The position numbers and the translations under genes are program-made. 64,000 nt of DNA from Telmatactis stephensoni (lineage: Eukaryota; Cnidaria; Anthozoa; Actiniaria; Isophelliidae), in NCBI GenBank assembly GCA_029948255.1, contig JALIZF010001675.1, positions 177,001-241,000 of the forward strand, written 5' to 3'. The notes below the pieces were generated by a model, which searched no databases, had not been told where the DNA came from, and saw only the letters and a program-made list of their open reading frames with translations. Below are positions 56,994 through 64,000 of this stretch, one piece after another. Within the stretch, counting starts at the first letter, position 1, and every line of letters begins with the position of its first letter.

Positions 56994-57955
56994 ACCATTT
57001 ACACGAATCGATAATGAGATGCACGATTCGTAAACCCCTTTGACGATTCGTACGAATCGATCGAATCGTACGAATCGACAGGCCCCCTTCGAGCAGCTTT
57101 GAGTCTGCCAGAGTCTAAGTCCACTATATGCCCATCTGCGCATGTGCGCGACACAGGAATCCCAACAACATGCGCTAACCATTCACACGAATCGATAATG
57201 AGATGCACGATTCGTAAACCCCTTTGACGATTCGTACGAATCGATCGAATCGTACGAATCGACAGGCCCCCTTCGAGCAGCTTTGAGTCTGCCAGAGTCT
57301 AAGTCCACTATATACCCATCTGCGCATGTGCGCGACACAGGAATCCCAACAACATGCGCTAACCATTCACACGAATCGATAATGAGATGCACGATTCGTA
57401 AACCCCTTTGACGATTCGTACGAATCGATCGAATCGTACGAATCGACAGGCCCCCTTCGAGCAGCTTTGAGTCTGCCAGAGTCTAAGTCCACTATATGCC
57501 CATCTGCGCATGTGCGCGAAACAGGAATCCCAACAACATGCGCTAACCATTCACACGAATCGATAATGAGATGCACGATTCGTAAACCCCTTTGACGATT
57601 CGTACGAATCGATCGAATCGTACGAATCGACAGGCCCCCTTCGAGCAGCTTTGAGTCTGCCAGAGTCTAAGTCCACTATATACCCATCTGCGCATGTGCG
57701 CGACACAGGAATCCCAACAACATGCGCTAACCATTTACACGAATCGATAATGAGATGCACGATTCGTAAACCCCTTTGACGATTCGTACGAATCGATCGA
57801 ATCGTACGAATCGACAGGCCCCCTTCGAGCAGCTTTGAGTCTGCCAGAGTCTAAGTCCACTATATACCCATCTGCGCATGTGCGCGACACAGGAATGCAC
57901 AATCCATTTAAACGAATCGATAATGAGATGCCATTCGCAAACCATCTTTACCGTT
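56994..57955 (-). repeat. 184-bp tandem array, five near-identical units
   Basis: Units start at 56,997, 57,181, 57,365, 57,549 and 57,733, with an exact 184-bp period and only a few base changes. A truncated sixth begins at about 57,900. Each unit contains CGATTCGTACGAATCG (57,044, 57,228, 57,412, 57,596, 57,780), followed by ATCGAATCGTACGAATCG, and a CTGTGTCGCGCACATGCGC-type segment. The single left-arm relative is at 51,200-51,385. Minus ORFs that repeat every 184 bp are artefacts. Confidence 0.92.
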
Positions 57956-58591
57956 ACGTAAATATTCATTATCCCTTGGTGTAATTATTCATGTTTTATG
58001 CATATCAATAACCTGTACTGTCTGCAATGCATTTCAATGAAGTTCACAATCTGTTACGAATCGTAAACCACCATTTACGAATCGACTCGATTCGTGTGTA
58101 TTGGACAACCCTCTTTTTTTCAACTTCAACATTTTCCAAAACTAGTCGATGTTTTGACTAAAAGTTGGGGGGAGAATGCTTTCTGAAGATACATTGGAGG
58201 GAGGGGTGGGAAGGCAGAAGGGGAAACACAAAACACTAGTGCCGAGTGTTCGGGGGAACACAAAACTCGGGGGAACACAAATCTCTGTGACACCGGGTCT
58301 GGAATGCCGGGAGTTGTCCGGAGCGGACCCGGAATTCCGGCGGAATTCCGAATCCGGACCGGAATGCCGGCGGAATTCCGGAAATATTTTTACAAGGGAC
58401 GTTACCTCCGGCCTGTCTTCAATCACGTCGAGCATGCGTAGTGACATAGTTTACGGATTTTGTGAGTGAGTGACATATTTGCATATTTCGACCCTTCACA
58501 ATAAGACACGTATTTGCAATCCACGAGTTAAAAAGGACAGAATATTCTTTTAGGAAGTCAAATATTTCCTATTCCTTAATTATATTTGTAA

Positions 58592-58811
58592 AGGCGTTGT
58601 TCCACGAGATGGGTTTTAACGACGATTTTCCGCGCAACGTTGCAGTAACTTGTATTTTGCATTGCGAGTTTCTGACATGGATTCAAAAACTCGCAACGCG
58701 TTGCCGAAGCGAAATCTCTCCAAGTGTCATGTTACAGGAGAAAGATTTTTAACGCAACGCCGTTGCGCTGAATTAAATCGTCGTTAAAAATCGTCTCGTG
58801 TAACACCACCT
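58592..58811. mobile_element. 220-bp MITE, AGGCGTTGTTCCACGAGA ends, TAA duplication
   Basis: AGGCGTTGTTCCACGAGA faces TCTCGTGTAACACCACCT, with ACGACGATTT/AAATCGTCGT next. TAA is at 58589-58591 and 58812-58814. PIF/Harbinger-like by duplication length. Confidence 0.8.
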
Positions 58812-59223
58812 TAAAAATTAAATATTCCTTGAACATTTTTTCACCGGTATTCTTTACTCAATATTCTGTCACGCAATTTTTAGGTCTATTATGATGTGAC
58901 CTTGTTAGCTTGGTAACCACGGAAACAGCGATTGTAAAACAAGCATTCGTGAATTCAGCTGACGTGTTAACATTGGTGCAACATCATCATTTCACATTTG
59001 CTTGCCTTTCCTTTATTTTGAACTACTATTTCTAAAGCATGTAATCAACAGTAGGAAACCAGAGAAGAAACTGGAAGAAATTGATAGTCCATTCTTTGCT
59101 TCATTCAAAACCAAACAGAGAAATTAAGCCTGGCCTCGGCTAGCAACGTCAATGTTGTGTCACGCTTGAACCTGATGATATGATGACGTAAACGAACTTA
59201 AAATAGAACACATCAAAAATATC

Positions 59224-59231
59224 TATATAAA
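59224..59231 (+). promoter_or_regulatory. TATA box of the VWA5A-like gene
   Basis: TATATAAA, 78 bases upstream of the ATG at 59310. It leaves room for a 5' UTR of about 50 bases. No start-region intron is needed. Confidence 0.55.
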
Positions 59232-59309
59232 CAGTGCGGCAACAAGGAAATTACAAAACTCGATTGTAGCTAAAGGTTCCTGGCTCAGTTTTTTAAATAC
59301 AGAAGCAAG

Positions 59310-60523
59310 ATGAGATACGGATTTCTCGACAAGAATGGTGGTTCTACTGTTCCTCTCGAAAAGATACGAATTCGTGGCAAAATCAAGGGCTTCACAGCCG
59401 AAGTTGTAGCAACTATGGATTACAAAAAGAATGGAGACAACCCAATAGAAGCCATTTATGTGTTCCCTCTCGACGAGGAAGCGGCCGTTTGCGGCTTTCA
59501 AGCCACCATAGATGGACGGACCATCGTAGCCGAGATCCAAGAAAAGCAGGAAGCTCGAGATACCTACGACGATGCCATCAGTAGTGGTCAGAGCGCTTTT
59601 CTACTGGAAGAAAGCGACGAGAGCTCAGATATTTTTCAAATCAATGTCGGGAATCTGCCTCCAAAACAGTCAGCTACTGTGGAGTTGACCTTTGTGACAA
59701 CACTGACCGTAGAAAAGGAGGGAAGAGTAGATTTTGTGCTGCCAACAGTGCTGAACCCGAGGTATTCTCCTAGCGACTCCTCCGCCAGTGTCAGCGCTAC
59801 GATGCCAAGCATTGCCTCTGTGAGCACCAAGTATTCTTTTGACTTTGAGCTGGATGTGCAGTGTGCCTCGCCAATCCAAGAGATCACATCTCCTTGCCTT
59901 CGACTGAAAGTTGACATCAACCCAGAGGACAATCGTCAAGCAACAGTTCGACTTGGTGAGGACTACAAGTTCGATGCTGATGTCCAAGTGCACGTTCTGT
60001 GTAGCAAACCTTTTGAGCCTTGTGCTCTGGTGGAGAATGGAGTAACCAAATCCAAAGACGGCAAAAAGGACGAGTTTCTGACCAAACCAATTGTCATGCT
60101 GAACTTTTTCCCTTTGTTCAACAGCTGTGAAGGTCTCGAGCGAGGTGAATTCATATTTGTGGTTGACCGAAGTGGAAGCATGAGTGGGTCAAGTATCAAA
60201 AGTGCAAAGCAAACTCTGCTTCTGTTTTTGAAAAGTTTACCAGAGAACTGTTCCTTTAACGTGATTGGTTTTGGAAGTTCGTTTGAAAAGTTATTTCCAA
60301 AAAGTGAGAGCTACAATGATAAAAGTCTTAAACGCGCTTGTTCTCATGCTAAGTCCCTGGAAGCTGATCTAGGAGGCACTGAAATCCTGGCACCTTTACG
60401 AGAAATATTCTCTCGACCTCTGATCAAAGGTTATCCAAGGCAGATTTTCCTGTTGACAGATGGAGGGGTTGGTAACACTCAACAGGTTATTGAACTTGTC
60501 AGAACAAATGCCTCCAAGGTCAG
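59310..60523 (+). CDS. VWA5A: VWA5A-like protein, first coding exon (partial gene)
   Basis: 404 codons plus two bases, ending at a GTAAGC donor (60524). Residues 1-135 form a VIT domain (VEATMDY-type strand, IYVFPLDEEAAVCGFQATIDGR, NVGNLPPKQSATVELTFV). Residues 281 onward form a von Willebrand A domain with a complete MIDAS: DRSGS (286-290), the Thr in GGTEI (357) and LTDGG (384). The match to vertebrate VWA5A is long and collinear. The rest of the vWA domain and the C-terminal half must lie beyond the window, since no further exon was found up to 64,000. VWA5A is a poorly characterised cytosolic protein. There is no signal peptide here. Confidence 0.9.
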
Positions 60524-60692
60524 GTAAGCTCAATGTTTAATCATTCTCTGTGACATTAATGTAATTATATATTAATAATTATGTCGAACTTGTAATAAAT
60601 TGTGCTGGCAATGGATTTGGACCAACAAGGTTGGGTAGGGTTTCTTATGATGGACCATACAAGGAGGCTGCACTTGAAATTATTGAGAGATA

Positions 60693-62068
60693 CCGTATTT
60701 ACTCGAATAAGCACCTTCCCAAAATAAGCACCTCCCCTGAATAAGCGCCCCCTTTGGACAAAAAATAATAATAAGCACCTCCCCCAAATAAGCGCCCCCC
60801 TTTGGACAGAAAAAAATAATAAGCGCCTCCCCCAAATAAGCGCCTCGCACCTCGTTATAGTATACTAATACCAGTACTGTTGTAGTAGTATAACATTGAT
60901 ATTATTGATATCAAGAGGAAAGCATACTTTGTGTACGCGTTTCCTCCCACTGAATAAGCGCTTCCCTCGAATAAGCGCCTCCCCCAAATAAGTGCCCCAT
61001 TTTAGACGTGAAAAATTTAACAAGACGCACATAGTGCGTTTACTCGTGCCCAAGCGGAATTCAGTCTGGCATGAGAATAAATATGTTTTAAAGCCAGTTT
61101 AGTCACGTTTTGAGTTCGGTACTGAAGCGGAATATTTGTGTGCTTCGCCGGCAAGCTGATTTATTTGAACTCATGGAGGTATGGGTCTCGATCCTCAATT
61201 TCCAATGAAGAGTAATTCTACGAAATTGCGTATGCTTTCAAAATGATAAGATATAGTTGGTTAGATACATATACATTAAGCACTTCTTACGAATCATATT
61301 TTCGTTACTAATTGAAATAATACAGAATTACTGTGAAAATCTATAATAAAGGTCATAAAGTAGTCTGCGTACGGAAGTCTTTGAATCACTTTGCCGTTCG
61401 CCGAAATGTTTGCAAAAATTGTTCGAAACAAATAGTATCTCTCTTTTAACGATTTCTTCTCGTATGCAATACTATTAAAGTAGTAATAAATATGATCGAA
61501 GTCCTAATATTGAAGTGCGTGACATCTAATGCGGTCATGCACAATCGAGTTGAAAAAATTCTTAGTGTCACGACATGACTAGCCGTTTGCCTACTATGTA
61601 CATACTCGTAGAATTACTCTGAATCACTTTAACATAGCTTACAAGAATCGCTTACTTCGTCTAAACAAATATATCATATCTTCTTTACTGAAATAATACA
61701 GAATCACTGTGAAAATCCTGAAAATCTAAATATTTTGACTTCCGTACGAATAGCAAACAAAAGTTCACGTATGATACAAATAGCCACTACACAAATGTTA
61801 ATTTTAAGTTCGTTTAGACTCACGTGAAGCTGCTATAACGCAATGACTGTATTTATAGAGGAATTTAGGTTATTAAATATGTTCGTGGCTCGTGAAAAAT
61901 CCTTCATGTTTTCCTATGAACTTTCTGGAACATGCGCTGCTTTGTTTTCGTGCCAGCCTCGTTTTCATGACCAGTTCTCAAATACGATAGAAAAGGTAAA
62001 CCTAGACTCGTGCCGGCCTACGGCCTGGGCACGAATAAGCGCCTGGGCGCTTATTCGAGTAAATACGG
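60693..62068. mobile_element. 1.4-kb element, CCGTATTTACTCGAATAAGC ends, TA duplication
   Basis: CCGTATTTACTCGAATAAGC at the left and its complement at the right, flanked by TA (60691-60692, 62069-62070). The left end has repeated AATAAGCGCCTCCCC units (60,720-60,850 and 60,950-61,000). There is no transposase. TA targets suggest Tc1/mariner-type mobilisation. It sits in VWA5A intron 1. Confidence 0.82.
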
Positions 62069-62109
62069 TACCTTTCTCATGCAAGCCACGAGTTAGGTCA
62101 GAAGCTACT

Positions 62110-62530
62110 ATTGAGGGACACTGACCAGGGAAGGGGGAACTCCACTCAGGAAAGGGGGACAAAATCAGTGATCTGGTACCTTTTTAGGGTGTGTTAAACA
62201 GTAGTGGACTACCAAAGACTAAGCTAGTACCTACTGGGGATATTTTTTAGTAAATAAGTCACCCAAGAAAAGCATTTATATAGCTATATACAGTTTTAAG
62301 CATTCACTAGCTTTTTTCTCCACACTCATTGATAAAGGAATTAACATGTTTAAGATTCATGTAATCATTTTTTTTCCATTTGTTGATACCTTTTAAGAGT
62401 AAAATGTTTGTTGCCACGCCCCCTTAATTAGACTCAGGTACCTTTTAGGGGTCATTGTCAAAATTTCTGACAGCATCCCTACCCTGCAATATATGGAAGG
62501 CCCCCCTCAGGATTTCAGGGACACTGGATT
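62110..62530. repeat. Remnant of the GGGGGAACTCC..TTTTAGGG element
   Basis: GGGGGAACTCCACTC, GGTACCTTTTTAGGG, GTACCTTTTAGGGG and GGCCCCCCTCAGG resemble the element at 25,385-25,788 but the ends are eroded. Confidence 0.45.
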
Positions 62531-62771
62531 GTTAGTTTATAACTGTCATGTGTTACCTAGCTAAACTTTGTGACAGTACTGATTTTAGACAAGAAAGGAT
62601 CGAGGAGGAATTTTTGTTCTGCCTACCTTTTCCCTTTTATTGACTTAACTTTTATCATCCATTATTAACAAATCTGGGGGTCTGTCAAGAATAATTATTG
62701 TGTTCTAGGCTGATATCCTTTTCTGATCACCTCCAAACCACCAACACATACAGTATATACAGCTGTATGTG

Positions 62772-63285
62772 CCCGGGGGGGGGGGGGGGGTACTCCCATA
62801 TATTTGCTGTACAGGTATGTGTTTTTCTAAAAGAAATCTTGTATTGAAGAGATAGTTCTTGCCATTCATAATTGTAAATGATTTTTTTTTTAATTAATTA
62901 TAAACTTATTTGGAAAAATGTCGAGATATAGTTATATAAGACACCAAATAAAACACTTCTGTCTGTCTGTCTGTCTGTGCCACTGGATAGGGTGTGGTTT
63001 TGGCCCTGCTGTCTTGAACAGGGTAGACATTTTACCCAAAACAGGATCTACAGAAATTTTGACGAGATCCCAGGCCATATCAGACATATCATCTTTTTGT
63101 GTCTTAGATAGGGTGCTATATTCAAAATAAACCAAAAATGCACTTCCTCAGCCATTTTTTTGTCTAATCATATGCAACCAGATCAGAATGGAATGACGAG
63201 GCTAGGGTCGATTTTCTTCTCTTTTGTCTTGAACAGGTTATGATTGAAAATGGGGTTGAGTACCCCCCCCCCCCCCCCCCCCGGG
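62772..63285. mobile_element. 514-bp MITE, CCCGGGGG..GTACTC ends, 8-bp duplication
   Basis: The left end CCC(G)nTACTCCC faces GAGTAC(C)nGGG at the right. TGTATGTG lies on both sides (62764-62771 and 63286-63293). An 8-bp duplication suits hAT-type transposition. The inside has a (CTGT)n run at 62,960 and no ORF of note. Long G or C homopolymers (over 15) form the ends. Confidence 0.85.
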
Positions 63286-63424
63286 TGTATGTGGTATATT
63301 CATTTGAATATAATGAGCACCTGAGTACACACAGTTATGTGTCTAGTTGGGGAATAACTTGGGTTTAACCCTTAACACAATCCAAATAACAGTAAGGATC
63401 CAGTAATTTTAGGGTTAGGGTTAG

Positions 63425-63470
63425 GTACTGGAGCATACTGCACGCACGCACACACACACACACTTTCACA
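63425..63470 (+). repeat. (CA)n with GCAC units
   Basis: GCACGCACGCACACACACAC run. A TTAGGGTTAGG telomere-like hexamer pair lies just before it at 63,410-63,425. Confidence 0.85.
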
Positions 63471-63542
63471 ACAAATACACGCGTACAATAGTTAATTAAT
63501 TTAATAATAAAAATTTTAAGAGTTAATCAATTGCAAATTTTA

Positions 63543-63805
63543 AGGGAACATTCATTTTTTAGGAGGGAGGTGGGCCGGAGGAATTGCAGGAATCAAATAC
63601 AAAAAAAAAATGCAAGCCCCCACGGTAAGGAATTGAACTATATTGATGACCCACCCCACTTCCAAATATGAAAATAGGGTCCCTAGACCTGGTTTAACTT
63701 TCAGAAAAACATGACCCACCCCCTTTCATAGAGTAAATTTCTTTTGGCCCACCCCTCAATTCCTCCGGCCCACCCCCCCCCCCCCCTAAAAAATGAATGC
63801 TCCCT
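63543..63805. mobile_element. MITE, AGGGAACATTCATTTTTTAG ends
   Basis: AGGGAACATTCATTTTTTAG and its complement CTAAAAAATGAATGCTCCCT, with GGGCCGGAGGAATTG / CAATTCCTCCGGCCC inside and a C-rich tract at 63,770-63,786. Target duplication uncertain. The ORFs through it are artefacts. Confidence 0.75.
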
Positions 63806-63895
63806 AATATTGGCTTTTTCACTTTTTGTGGCACCCTGTCATACATGTTGCTTTGTGCATCTTGAATATAATGTACATTTAATAATAATTGCAGA

Positions 63896-64000
63896 GGCCC
63901 ATTTCTCAAAAGACCCAATAACTTTACGGACCATTAACTTAATCGATTTATTTAGGTTAATGGGTCCGTAAAGTTATTGGGTCTTTTTGAGAAATGGGCC
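63896..64000. repeat. 105-bp hairpin ending at the window edge
   Basis: GGCCCATTTCTCAAAA, GACCCAATAACTTTACGGACC and ATTAACCT-like sequence are mirrored almost perfectly, ending in TTTTTGAGAAATGGGCC at base 64000. It is the outer part of a foldback MITE, or its whole. Confidence 0.85.

Larger units (their letters stand above)
49958..58398. mobile_element. 8.4-kb inverted-repeat structure, no protein gene
   Basis: The left end CCCTTGTGAAAAAATATCC and right end (complement CCCTTGTAAAAATATTTCC) are followed inward by matching blocks in the same order: CCGGAATTCCGCCGG runs, GTGTTCCCCCGAGTTTTGTG, CCCAACTTTTAGTCA.AACATCGACTAG, TGTCCAATACACACGAATCG, GGTTTACGATTCGTAACAG, and a unit with CGATTCGTACGAATCG. 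The arms are about 400 bp plus arrays. No ORF above 84 codons and no transposase were seen. Target duplication not resolved; only AC is shared at the edges. It may be a very large non-autonomous transposon or another inverted-repeat locus. Confidence 0.75.

Noticed and set aside
56964..57969. Series of minus-strand ORFs repeating every 184 bp
   Set aside because: Exact by-products of the satellite unit. Length and start recur with the period, with no domain or splice signal that leads anywhere.
60600..60690. Possible second VWA5A exon (CAGNGFGPTRLGRVSYDG reading)
   Set aside because: The frame is open for 30 codons but matches nothing in VWA5A at this position, and has no acceptor in phase with the first exon.
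63405..63425. TTAGGG repeats as a telomere
   Set aside because: Only two to three hexamers next to a CA microsatellite, within an intron. Too short to be telomeric.

Overview
This is a eukaryotic, animal nuclear window. It is AT-rich and intron-rich, with unusually dense short inverted-repeat transposons. Its three recognisable gene loci and the style of its repeats (TWA-flanked MITEs, foldback elements, tRNA-headed SINEs, decayed retroelement ORFs) suggest a cnidarian, probably a stony coral or relative. That assignment is an inference from content, not a measured placement.

Region 1 (about 1.6-27.7 kb, minus strand) is one complete gene for the ribosome-biogenesis DEAD-box helicase DDX10 (yeast Dbp4). 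I could place 22 coding exons with consistent reading phase and canonical splice sites. One short linking exon, somewhere between 10,742 and 12,543, was not recognised. All helicase motifs are present. The introns hold a 5.6 kb element with a 7-bp target duplication (2,393-7,987), a MITE nested inside a foldback (13,289-13,847), a partial duplication of one of the gene's own exons (9,639-9,740), SINEs, simple repeats and several MITE families.

Region 2 (about 28.2-44.2 kb, minus strand) is a tandem duplication of a three-exon gene for a CmcI/cephalosporin-hydroxylase-family protein, a SAM-methyltransferase-like fold. Both copies (253 and 251 codons) are intact. The downstream copy has grown through insertions (a 2.9 kb TIR element, a 0.5 kb foldback, a SINE). 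A decayed ORF family sits between the copies.

Region 3 (about 44.2-49.7 kb) is a transposon graveyard. It holds a TA-flanked MITE and a LINE fragment whose ORF1 is split by a 1.1 kb TIR element. Removing that element and one 5-bp duplication restores the frame. The LINE has lost its endonuclease and reverse transcriptase.

Region 4 (about 49.95-58.4 kb) is a giant inverted-repeat structure with no detectable protein gene. Its arms carry GC-rich minisatellites, a repeated 16-bp perfect palindrome (CGATTCGTACGAATCG), about 190-bp and exact 184-bp tandem arrays, and a 4.7 kb AT-rich core. One arm has a 699-bp GT...AG-bounded insertion that looks like an intron. This is the least explained object in the window.

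Region 5 (59.2-64 kb, plus strand) starts with a TATA box and a large first exon of a VWA5A-like gene (VIT plus vWA domains). The gene must continue past the window. Its first intron carries a 1.4 kb TA-flanked element, a 514-bp element with an 8-bp target duplication, and a perfect-arm hairpin that ends at the last base.
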